Source of the DNA: Flagellimonas sp. CMM7
GTDB taxonomy: Bacteria; Bacteroidota; Bacteroidia; Flavobacteriales; Flavobacteriaceae
Reading direction: 5' to 3'
Assembly: GCF_021390195.1 (NCBI RefSeq)
Contig: NZ_CP090003.1
Coordinates: 1,042,001-1,106,000 of the forward strand
Length of the DNA: 64,000 nucleotides
The notes under the pieces: generated by a model
What the model was told of the DNA's origin: nothing
The model's database searches: none
The model's input: only the letters and a program-made list of their open reading frames with translations
Shown here: piece by piece, positions 18,360 through 25,025 of the stretch
Layout: every line of letters begins with the position of its first letter
Numbering within the stretch: position 1 is the first letter of the stretch
Translations under genes and position numbers: made by a program

Positions 18360-19604
18360 TTATTCATCTCTTAACGATTCTATTACCTGCACCTTGGCTG
18401 CCCTCCACGCCGGAACAAATCCTGCAAGGGTTCCTGCAAAAATGAGCACCATAACTGTTGAAAATGCAACATTGAAATTGACTGAAGGGTTGACGATGTA
18501 ATCTATTTCCACATGTGGACCAACGACTTCTAACAATGTCATGCTAAAAATAAGTCCGGCAAATCCAGAAATAGCAGTCACAAAAATGGATTCATGTAAA
18601 ATCATTCCAACAATGGACCATGGTTTAGCGCCAAGAGCTTTTCTAATACCTATTTCCCTTGTGCGTTCCTTTACCACAATAAGCATAATATTACTTACCC
18701 CAACCACACCTGCTATAATGGTACAAACACCAACAAACCAAAAGAAGAGTTTCATATTACCCGTAATGCCATAGTACCGCTTGGCCTCTTCCATTGCACT
18801 CCAAACCCTTACACCCGAATCATCTTGTGGAGCAATTGTATGCTCTTCTTTAAGGTAGTTTCTTAAATTGTCTTTAAAGCTTATTGCTTGAGCAACTGCT
18901 TCTTCAAAATTTTCTACTGGAGGAAGTGTATATGACAATGTATTAAGTGTGTCATCACCATTAAAAACTCGTTGGGCCGTGGTTATAGGAATGTAGATTC
19001 TTTCTTCTTCTCTTTCATTTTGTTCATTGAAAACCCCAATAATGGTAAATCTAATGCCAGAAATATCGATTTGTTCACCTACAGGGGTATCAACTTTGCT
19101 AAAAACATCTTCCTTGATTTTTCTACCAATAATTGCCACTTTTCCAAGCGAAACCTCATCTTTATAATTTATAAAACGGCCTTCTACTGTGCTAAACCCT
19201 TCAATAAATTGAAATTCTGAGGACACTCCCTGAATGCCATAGACCAAAGCTTCATTTCCATAGATGATGTTTACATTTCTAACAAAAACTCTTGGAGATT
19301 CGTACTCTATTTCTTCTTTGAATAAACGACCAGCCATTTCATAGTCGTTGTTCTTAAATCGAATACGTCTTCCTGGATTTAGGCCCTTGTACGCTTTTGA
19401 TGTAGTTTCTGGCCATGCCCATATACTTGTAGTGGCATCTTGCTTGAACTCCTTTTCAATACCGTTTTGCATTCCCTGGCCAAAACCCAATAAAATAACA
19501 AGGATAAAAATACCAGAGGCCACGGATAACCCAGTAAGGAAAGTCCGCAATTTGTTCTTTCGGATGGTGTCAAATATTTCTTGCCACCTTTCAATGTCGA
19601 ACAT
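18360..19604 (-). CDS. MacB-type ABC transporter permease, type A copy 1 (first gene of the efflux operon)
   Basis: A 414-residue protein. It has an N-terminal helix (RTFLTGLSVASGIFILVILLGFGQG), a MacB periplasmic domain, and an FtsX domain with VVKERTREIGIRKALGAKP and the ending AGFVPAWRAAKVQVIESLRDE. It is the promoter-proximal gene of an eight-gene leftward run ending with tolC at 10116. Twenty-four bases before its ATG lies a near-perfect 20-base inverted repeat that could be an operator. Confidence 0.92.
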   Translation of the reverse strand: MFDIERWQEIFDTIRKNKLRTFLTGLSVASGIFILVILLGFGQGMQNGIEKEFKQDATTSIWAWPETTSKAYKGLNPGRRIRFKNNDYEMAGRLFKEEIEYESPRVFVRNVNIIYGNEALVYGIQGVSSEFQFIEGFSTVEGRFINYKDEVSLGKVAIIGRKIKEDVFSKVDTPVGEQIDISGIRFTIIGVFNEQNEREEERIYIPITTAQRVFNGDDTLNTLSYTLPPVENFEEAVAQAISFKDNLRNYLKEEHTIAPQDDSGVRVWSAMEEAKRYYGITGNMKLFFWFVGVCTIIAGVVGVSNIMLIVVKERTREIGIRKALGAKPWSIVGMILHESIFVTAISGFAGLIFSMTLLEVVGPHVEIDYIVNPSVNFNVAFSTVMVLIFAGTLAGFVPAWRAAKVQVIESLRDE

Positions 19605-19628
19605 AGTGGTTGGTGTTTGATGATTGAT

Positions 19629-19648
19629 GAAATACGCAAGCGTACTTC
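19629..19648. promoter_or_regulatory. operator-like inverted repeat before the efflux operon
   Basis: Nine-base arms GAAATACGC and GCGTACTTC, separated by AA, pair at eight of nine positions; the central 12 bases are a perfect repeat TACGC-AA-GCGTA. It sits 25-44 bases upstream of the first permease ATG, where a repressor would block transcription. The size and symmetry fit a TetR-type dimer site, but no regulator gene is adjacent. This is an inference from symmetry and position only. Confidence 0.5.
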
Positions 19649-19718
19649 AATAAGACATAATCTACATCATATTGTTACACTTCACCGTTAAAAAAATTGT
19701 TAAAATTTGAAAAATGCC

Positions 19719-19931
19719 TTAGTTCCGCATCTTTTTATAGATAAAATAGAACAGTCCCGCTACTAAGATGTAGGGAATTGCCATTAGGTAAACAATACCG
19801 TTATTAATTCCTTCCGCAGTTTTTCCATCCGCCTCGCTTTCCACAACGGCTCTGCACATAGCACATTGCGCATCCAATGTCTGTGGAAGCGCTAATAAGA
19901 CAATCAGCAATATGGCAATTCTAAACTTCAT
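19719..19931 (-). CDS. small exported membrane protein with CxxC motif, in the oxidase assembly cluster
   Basis: 70 residues from the ATG at 19931; the longer frame (to 20006) overlaps the DUF420 gene and lacks a signal peptide. It has a signal peptide (MKFRIAILLIVLLALPQTLDA), a CAMC motif directly after the predicted cleavage site, a short acidic linker (VVESEADGKTAEGINNG) and one C-terminal membrane helix (IVYLMAIPYILVAGLFYFIY). I do not recognise a named family. The place behind SCO and DUF420 and the periplasm-facing cysteine pair suggest a role in copper or thiol handling during oxidase assembly, which is inference. Confidence 0.75.
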   Translation of the reverse strand: MKFRIAILLIVLLALPQTLDAQCAMCRAVVESEADGKTAEGINNGIVYLMAIPYILVAGLFYFIYKKMRN

Positions 19932-19939
19932 ACAGATTT

Positions 19940-20476
19940 TCAATGTTGGTAATAGGGCGAAATCATTGCATATACTATTACACCTGTAATAGCAACATAC
20001 AACCAAATTGGAAAAGTATATTTAGCCCATTTTCTATGAGCTTCAAAATCATTTAGATAGGCCTTTGCATATGTTCTCAAAACCAAAGGGATTACCGCAA
20101 TTGATAGCACAATATGTGTTATTAGAATAAAGTAGTATACGTATTGTATTAATCCTTCCCCTCCATATTTTGTGCTTTCTGAAGTCATATGGTAGGCCAC
20201 ATACATTATTAAAAATAATAAGGAAAGCCCAATGCATGTGGTCATCGCTTTTTGATGAAGGTTTCTCTTCCCATTTTTAATGGCCCAAACAGCAAAAATC
20301 AATAGAATTGCTGTTACGCCATTAATGGACGCATAGATAGGAGGTAAAAAAGATAGCGGCTCTGCATTTGGGATTTTATATCCAAACAAAAGGGCCACTA
20401 CCAATGGTATTACGATGGATATTATAGTAATCCATCTATTAAATCGTTTTTCCCTAACCGAAATTTCTTTGGTCAT
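19940..20476 (-). CDS. DUF420 membrane protein (cytochrome oxidase assembly, CtaM/YozB-like)
   Basis: A 178-residue protein with five predicted membrane helices. Conserved histidines occur in or near helices (NLHQKAMTT, AYHMTSEST, HIVLSIAVIP and HRKWAKYTFPIWLYVAITGVIVY), as in the DUF420 family. Members such as CtaM of staphylococci are needed for heme-copper oxidase maturation. The gene overlaps the end of the SCO gene by four bases, which supports coupling and a shared role in oxidase assembly. Confidence 0.88.
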   Translation of the reverse strand: MTKEISVREKRFNRWITIISIVIPLVVALLFGYKIPNAEPLSFLPPIYASINGVTAILLIFAVWAIKNGKRNLHQKAMTTCIGLSLLFLIMYVAYHMTSESTKYGGEGLIQYVYYFILITHIVLSIAVIPLVLRTYAKAYLNDFEAHRKWAKYTFPIWLYVAITGVIVYAMISPYYQH

Positions 20477-21219
20477 TCTTCCAGCAATAATTTTTTAATA
20501 TCTTCTTTTAACATTGTAATCTGCTGTGGTTCCCCTTCCTTATTTACGCTTTGCTTTTCTGTAATGGTACCACGGTAATATATTAATGGATTTCCGTGTT
20601 CATCATCTCTGGAACGAATGTATCCTTGCTTATCAACCAACGCAAACATTCCCGAATGTTCAAAACCACCTGGAGCATCCTCTACTTCATTAGCAACAAT
20701 GTAGAAACCTTCCTGAGCCAATTGGTATATTTCATCCCTATCACCTGTCATTAAATGCCAATCCGCATCAGTAATTCCGTAACGTTCCGAATATTTTTTT
20801 AACACCGTTGGGGTATCATATCTAGGATTAATAGTAAAAGAAGCTACTCCAAAGTCTTCGTACTCTTTAAACGTATCCTGGAGTTCTACCAAGTTTTTGG
20901 TCATTATAGGACAAATAGTAGGGCAGGTCGTAAAGAAAAATTCTACCACATAGACCTTTCCCAGGTAATCCTTGTCCGAAATAAGTAAACTGTCCTGATT
21001 TAAAAATGAAAAAGCGGGAACTTTTCTTTTTTGGCCATTGTTAATAATAAAACCAACTCCTTTTTGAAGAGAGCGAACACTCATGCGGTCTTTTTGAACC
21101 ACCGAATCACTCTTAAGTCTGTTTACGATTTTTGGAATAAAAATTATTCCAAATACCAGAATGATAAGGGATACCCAGACATAAGTGTATTTCTTTTTAT
21201 TATTTGCTCCTGTTGGCAT
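20473..21219 (-). CDS. SCO1/SenC-family copper chaperone
   Basis: A 248-residue protein with an N-terminal membrane anchor (YTYVWVSLIILVFGIIFIP) and a thioredoxin-fold domain. The copper-binding motif is CPTICP (CxxxC), and the distal His is in GFEHSGMFALVD. SCO proteins load the CuA site of oxidase subunit II on the outer face of the cytoplasmic membrane. The target would be CoxB at 46490-47548. The start overlaps the end of the upstream 210-residue gene by 20 bases and the stop overlaps DUF420 by four. Confidence 0.94.
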   Translation of the reverse strand: MPTGANNKKKYTYVWVSLIILVFGIIFIPKIVNRLKSDSVVQKDRMSVRSLQKGVGFIINNGQKRKVPAFSFLNQDSLLISDKDYLGKVYVVEFFFTTCPTICPIMTKNLVELQDTFKEYEDFGVASFTINPRYDTPTVLKKYSERYGITDADWHLMTGDRDEIYQLAQEGFYIVANEVEDAPGGFEHSGMFALVDKQGYIRSRDDEHGNPLIYYRGTITEKQSVNKEGEPQQITMLKEDIKKLLLEE

Positions 21220-21832
21220 TGTTTTTCTTTAAAGCGAGACGATATTCTGCAAGGATTATCTTAACATCATCTTCCATTTTATTGTTTAGTTCCGCGACGG
21301 AGGTTGTATTAAAGCCATACATAACCCCCTCATCTTCGTCATCATTACGTCCTCTTAGATTCCTGTCTTTGTCAATTATAAAAACATACGTTGTTCCTAA
21401 ATTTTCATCTAGGCTTACATTGGTTTTCAAACCTTGGAAGAAAGTTTTTATTTCCTCTTTACTACCGTACGCAAAATTCCATTTTTCAACATCTGAGAGC
21501 GTCCCCAATTCATCCTTTAAAGATTTGACTTTCTCCTCAGTTCCTTCAGGAACAACCATTACAATTTGAAAATCATTAAAATCACTGAAGCGTTTGTAAA
21601 TCTTCTGATTTAGATTGAATGCATTTCCTTTCTTCCTCTCTATATCACTCCCCAAAAAACCCAAAATGGTAATCTTGTCATCTAAATTCACCTTACTATC
21701 CAGTTCCGATACATTAGGGATTTTCTCAGTAAGAATAGGCAACCTTCCAAAGTTGTTGATACCTGAAGCAAAAAACAAATAGGCCACCAATGGAAAGATG
21801 AACAAAACAACGAGAACAAAGGCCTTTTTCAT
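21200..21832 (-). CDS. cysteine-free SCO/thioredoxin-fold-like membrane-anchored protein
   Basis: A 210-residue protein with an N-terminal anchor (FVLVVLFIFPLVAYLFFASG). The rest reads like a degenerate thioredoxin fold: strand KITILGFLGSDIERKKGN where CxxxC would stand, strand FQIVMVVPEGTEE, then TTYVFIIDKDRNLRGRNDDEDEG. The last element parallels FALVDKQGYIRSRDDEHGN of the neighbouring SCO. The protein contains no cysteine at all, and the distal His is absent. It overlaps the SCO gene by 20 bases. I infer a non-metal-binding SCO relative that may act as its partner. It has its own predicted promoter. Confidence 0.8.
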   Translation of the reverse strand: MKKAFVLVVLFIFPLVAYLFFASGINNFGRLPILTEKIPNVSELDSKVNLDDKITILGFLGSDIERKKGNAFNLNQKIYKRFSDFNDFQIVMVVPEGTEEKVKSLKDELGTLSDVEKWNFAYGSKEEIKTFFQGLKTNVSLDENLGTTYVFIIDKDRNLRGRNDDEDEGVMYGFNTTSVAELNNKMEDDVKIILAEYRLALKKNNANRSK

Positions 21833-21848
21833 GATATTCTTACTTGTG

Positions 21849-21856
21849 CAAAAATA
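21849..21856 (-). promoter_or_regulatory. predicted -7 element for the oxidase assembly genes
   Basis: TATTTTTG on the minus strand matches TAnnTTTG and ends 16 bases before the ATG at 21832. It lies in the T-tract of the terminator just upstream. No -33 element is evident, since that space is occupied by the hairpin. Confidence 0.45.
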
Positions 21857-21861
21857 AAAAA

Positions 21862-21880
21862 GACGGTTTAAAAAACCGCC
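21862..21880 (-). terminator. intrinsic terminator after oxidase subunit IV
   Basis: On the minus strand GGCGGTTT, loop TTT, AAACCGTC (one G-T pair) is followed by TTTTTTATTTTT. It lies 28 bases after the subunit IV stop and would separate the structural genes from the assembly genes downstream. Confidence 0.8.
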
Positions 21881-21908
21881 TTTATTACTCTTAATAATTA
21901 ATACTTTC

Positions 21909-22292
21909 TTAGAAGTTCCAAGCTAGGAATCCATCTTTAAATACGTTATAAATATAATCTGCCTCAAAAAGCAAAATGAATATCAAATAACAAACCAAGA
22001 AAATTGGAGTCCATACAATTGCTCTACGCAAAGCGCTTTTTTCATCTCTTAAGTGCATAAAATCCCATGCAATGTAATATGCTTTAACCAAAGTAAGGAT
22101 GATGAAAATCCAGTTAAGAAGTTTCATTCCCAAAAAGTAATTTTTGGTGAGTATTTCTGGCTTATATATTCCTAAAACTACCTCAACTATGGTAATCAAG
22201 GACAAAAAGGCCAACACCCCCCATATCTTTTGGACGTTTGACTTGAATTTTACAAGTCCTCTAAAAATTTCCAGTTTGTGTTCGTGTGCCAT
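21909..22292 (-). CDS. cytochrome c oxidase subunit IV (CtaF/CaaD type)
   Basis: A 127-residue protein with three to four membrane helices: VLAFLSLITIVEVVLGIY, LNWIFIILTLVKAYYIAWDFMHL and AIVWTPIFLVCYLIFILLFE. The motif KAYYIAWDFMHLRDEK is typical of prokaryotic COX4 small subunits. It follows the two subunit III genes and is predicted to be the last gene of that transcript, since a terminator comes right after it. Confidence 0.88.
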   Translation of the reverse strand: MAHEHKLEIFRGLVKFKSNVQKIWGVLAFLSLITIVEVVLGIYKPEILTKNYFLGMKLLNWIFIILTLVKAYYIAWDFMHLRDEKSALRRAIVWTPIFLVCYLIFILLFEADYIYNVFKDGFLAWNF

Positions 22293-22311
22293 CTAAAAAG
22301 TTTATGTCTTG

Positions 22312-22331
22312 ACTTCCATTCCTATGGAAGT
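22312..22331. other. hairpin between subunit III and subunit IV genes
   Basis: A perfect eight-base inverted repeat, ACTTCCAT and ATGGAAGT, has a four-base loop in the 52-base gap between the two genes. No T-run follows on the minus strand, so it is more likely an mRNA processing or stability element than a terminator. Confidence 0.45.
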
Positions 22332-22344
22332 GAAAATTAAAATT

Positions 22345-23319
22345 TTATACCAAATAAAAGAATGTAAATACAAATACCCATACTAAATCCACAAAGTGCC
22401 AGTAGAGACCAACTTTCTCTACCATTTCATAATGACCTCTTCGTTCATAGGTACCCAGAATGATATTAAAAAATATAATAATATTAATGACCACCCCAGA
22501 GAATACGTGGAAGCCGTGGAAACCAGTAATAAAAAAGAAAAAATCCGCAAACAGCCTACTTCCGTATTCATTACGAACAAGATTTGCCCCTTCTACCACC
22601 AGGCTTGCATCCTTAAGCTTTGCCAGAGATTCTTGACGGGTCAATAACGTTTTCTCCCCTTCCTCATTGATTGTTTCTGTACGAATTAAAATATTTGGAT
22701 TCGCTTTAAAACCTTCAACTACTTCGTTAAGTGAAAAAGACGTTGTAAAGCCATCTTTCTGGTACCAGATACCGGCATTGCTCTCATGTTTTATCCTATC
22801 TTCGGGTAACGCTGTGGAGAAATCCCTTAAAGCGGCCCGCTCACCTGTGTCAGCATTTACAAACTGAAGTATTCTACCTCCTTTAGTTTCAATAGCACCA
22901 TAATCGCCCTTAATAAAAGTTGCCCATTCCCAAGCCTGCGAACCCACGAAAATTGCACCTCCAATGATGGTCGCAAACATATACCAAATGACAGCATTCT
23001 TTTTCATTTTATGACCAGCATCCACAGCAAGTACCATCGTCACAGAAGACATAATCAGAATAAATGTCATAAAAGCAACATAAATCATGGGGTAATTCCC
23101 ATGGAAAAAAGGTACGTGGGTAAAAACCTCATCGGCAATTGGCCAAGTTTCTATAAACTTAAACCTGGAAAAGCCATAAGAAACCAAGAAACCAGAAAAG
23201 GTCAAGGCATCTGAGACTATAAAAAACCACATCATCATTTTTCCATAACTAGCATTTAGAGGACGATTTCCGCCTCCCCAAACACTGTCTTCTGAACCGG
23301 TTGTTACCGTTGTATCCAT
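22345..23319 (-). CDS. cytochrome c oxidase subunit III, long form with extramembrane insert
   Basis: A 324-residue protein. The helices match heme-copper oxidase subunit III: KMMMWFFIVSDALTFSGFLVSYGF near the start, then GSQAWEWATFIKGDYGAI, and later FFFFITGFHGFHVFSGVVINII and VGLYWHFVDLVWVFVFTFFYLV. Between the WEWATFI and ITGFHGFHV helices sits a hydrophilic insert of roughly 115 residues (about 140-255) that is not part of the standard fold. A predicted promoter lies just upstream. It follows the shorter subunit III-like gene at 23412. Confidence 0.92.
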   Translation of the reverse strand: MDTTVTTGSEDSVWGGGNRPLNASYGKMMMWFFIVSDALTFSGFLVSYGFSRFKFIETWPIADEVFTHVPFFHGNYPMIYVAFMTFILIMSSVTMVLAVDAGHKMKKNAVIWYMFATIIGGAIFVGSQAWEWATFIKGDYGAIETKGGRILQFVNADTGERAALRDFSTALPEDRIKHESNAGIWYQKDGFTTSFSLNEVVEGFKANPNILIRTETINEEGEKTLLTRQESLAKLKDASLVVEGANLVRNEYGSRLFADFFFFITGFHGFHVFSGVVINIIIFFNIILGTYERRGHYEMVEKVGLYWHFVDLVWVFVFTFFYLV

Positions 23320-23347
23320 AAAAAAGGTCGTTTTAATAAAACTTTCA

Positions 23348-23375
23348 CAAATTTACATCTTTTGGCGTATTCAAA
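23348..23375 (-). promoter_or_regulatory. possible promoter of the long subunit III gene
   Basis: On the minus strand TTTG (23375-23372), a 16-base spacer and TAAATTTG (23355-23348) end 28 bases before the ATG at 23319. The spacer is a few bases shorter than the best matches in this window (20 bases). Confidence 0.45.
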
Positions 23376-23411
23376 AAGATAAAGTTGAATGAAAACTCTT
23401 TCTCTTAAAAA

Positions 23412-23993
23412 TTATTTCACGAAATACATGAATAGTATTAAATACACCCAAAGAAAATCTAAAAAATGCCAAAACGTGGCACCTAATTCCATCCCCAACA
23501 TATTATTGGGAACATATTTTCTTCTTAGTTGTTGCACAAATACCACAAGTAGGGAGATTAATCCCGCAAATACGTGAACTATATGCACTGCCGCAATTAA
23601 AAAAACATAAGACATTTTAATGCTACTGGTAGGTCCCGTAAAATAATATCCGTTTTCAAGCATTTGAGAAAATCCTACAAATTGAAGCACAATAAAAGAG
23701 ATTCCCAAGACCAAGGTTATCAATAAAAATATTGTTCCTTGTTTTTGATTATTTTTTCCTACTGCCAGCTTGGCCAACAAATAGGTCAAACTACTAAGGA
23801 TAATTATGGCCGTGCTTATGAAAAACGCTTGCGGTAGTTCTAGGTCACTAATCCAATCATCTCTTTTACTACTTACAATATAGGCACTTGTCCAACCTGC
23901 AAAACCCATGATTAGGCTCACAATACCAAACCAAAGCATCATCTTCTTTGAGCGCCTATTTTTCTCCTCTATACTCCCTTGGGTTAAATCCAT
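23412..23993 (-). CDS. heme-copper oxidase subunit III-like protein, short form
   Basis: A 193-residue protein with five membrane helices: KMMLWFGIVSLIMGFAGWTSAYIV, FFISTAIIILSSLTYLLA, GTIFLLITLVLGISFIVLQFVGF, MSYVFLIAAVHIVHVFAGLISLLVVF and GATFWHFLDFLWVYLILFMYFV. The WHFLDFLWVYL ending and the HxxHVFAG motif are subunit III signatures. It lies six bases after ctaB, so the two are co-transcribed. Having a short and a long subunit III gene side by side is normal for many Bacteroidota but how both fit one complex is less clear. Confidence 0.92.
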   Translation of the reverse strand: MDLTQGSIEEKNRRSKKMMLWFGIVSLIMGFAGWTSAYIVSSKRDDWISDLELPQAFFISTAIIILSSLTYLLAKLAVGKNNQKQGTIFLLITLVLGISFIVLQFVGFSQMLENGYYFTGPTSSIKMSYVFLIAAVHIVHVFAGLISLLVVFVQQLRRKYVPNNMLGMELGATFWHFLDFLWVYLILFMYFVK

Positions 23994-23999
23994 ATTTTT

Positions 24000-24902
24000 C
24001 TAACTAATAAACTTATCAATAACATAAATTATCTGAATCAGTGAAATATAAGTAACACTGGCCAGCATTAATCTTCTTGCCGAAACATTATCTCTTTTCT
24101 CATAGAGTCTAAAGGCAAAAACCAACATTACCAAACCTGACAACAATACAATAACCGCAGCTGCAATAGACAAATGCAACCTTCCTGTAAAACCAAAAGC
24201 GGGCATTATAGAAATTACAATCATCCAAATGGTGTACAATATAATCTGTAATGCCGTTCCTGCATCTTTCTTTCCGGTTGGCAACATTTTAAAGCCTCCT
24301 CTTTTGTAATCTTCATCCAACATCCAACCCAAAGCCCAAAAATGAGGAAATTGCCAAAAAAACTGAATCATGAACAAAGTTCCGGGTTCAATTCCAAAAT
24401 CATCTGTTGCCGCCACCCAACCCAACATAAAGGGAATTGCCCCAGGAAAAGCGCCAACAAAAACAGAAAGTGGTGTTTTTGTCTTTAATGGTGTATATAC
24501 ACTTGTATAGAGGAATATTGATATGGCCCCAAACATTGCTGTTTTGGGACTTAGTAAGTACAGGGCAATAACACCAAGGATTGTTAATGAGATAGCAACA
24601 ACCATTGCTGTATTAACCGACATACGGCCAGAGGGAATAGGACGATTTTTGGTGCGATTCATCAACGCATCCAAATCTTTTTCTATAACTTGATTATAAG
24701 CATTGGAAGCCCCAACCATACAGTAACCGCCAAATGCGAGCAAAAGCAAGGAGATTAAATCTATCTGATAAGCCCCTAAAAAATAACCGGCTATAGATGA
24801 AAAAACCACGCTAACAGCCAGTTTGGCTTTAGTGATTTCCTTAAAATCAGTAAAAATCAAGGACCAAGACGTATTTTTTACGGAACCTACGGCAGACTTC
24901 AT
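24000..24902 (-). CDS. ctaB: protoheme IX farnesyltransferase (heme O synthase)
   Basis: A 300-residue UbiA-family prenyltransferase from the ATG at 24902 (MKSAVGSVKNTSW). It converts heme B to heme O, the precursor of heme A for the aa3 oxidase. The first aspartate-rich motif is NAYNQVIEKDLDALMNRTKNRP and the second region is LGWMLDEDYKRGG; about eight to nine helices follow. A longer frame begins at TTG 24953, but that TTG coincides with the -33 element of a well-formed promoter, so the start is ATG 24902, or ATG 24908 two residues earlier. It heads the ctaB-coxC-coxC-ctaF unit. Confidence 0.92.
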   Translation of the reverse strand: MKSAVGSVKNTSWSLIFTDFKEITKAKLAVSVVFSSIAGYFLGAYQIDLISLLLLAFGGYCMVGASNAYNQVIEKDLDALMNRTKNRPIPSGRMSVNTAMVVAISLTILGVIALYLLSPKTAMFGAISIFLYTSVYTPLKTKTPLSVFVGAFPGAIPFMLGWVAATDDFGIEPGTLFMIQFFWQFPHFWALGWMLDEDYKRGGFKMLPTGKKDAGTALQIILYTIWMIVISIMPAFGFTGRLHLSIAAAVIVLLSGLVMLVFAFRLYEKRDNVSARRLMLASVTYISLIQIIYVIDKFIS

Positions 24903-24922
24903 CCACATTTTGTATTGGCTGG

Positions 24923-24953
24923 CAAAGATAACGTCAGCATACATCTTTTCCAA
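24923..24953 (-). promoter_or_regulatory. ctaB operon promoter
   Basis: On the minus strand TTG (24953-24951), a 20-base spacer and TATCTTTG (24930-24923) fit the Bacteroidota consensus fully. The transcription start would fall near 24916, eight to fourteen bases before the ATGs at 24908/24902. Confidence 0.7.
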
Positions 24954-24973
24954 CCTATTGACTGTCTTTATGT

Positions 24974-24981
24974 TATTTTTG
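24974..24981 (+). promoter_or_regulatory. predicted -7 element of the MBL-hydrolase gene
   Basis: TATTTTTG lies 44 bases before the ATG at 25026, divergent from the ctaB promoter with only about 20 bases between the two -33/-7 regions. No good -33 match is seen at the expected distance. Confidence 0.45.
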
Positions 24982-25025
24982 AACCACCATTACGTCTTAT
25001 TTAAAGCTAATTCAAAATAATAGCC

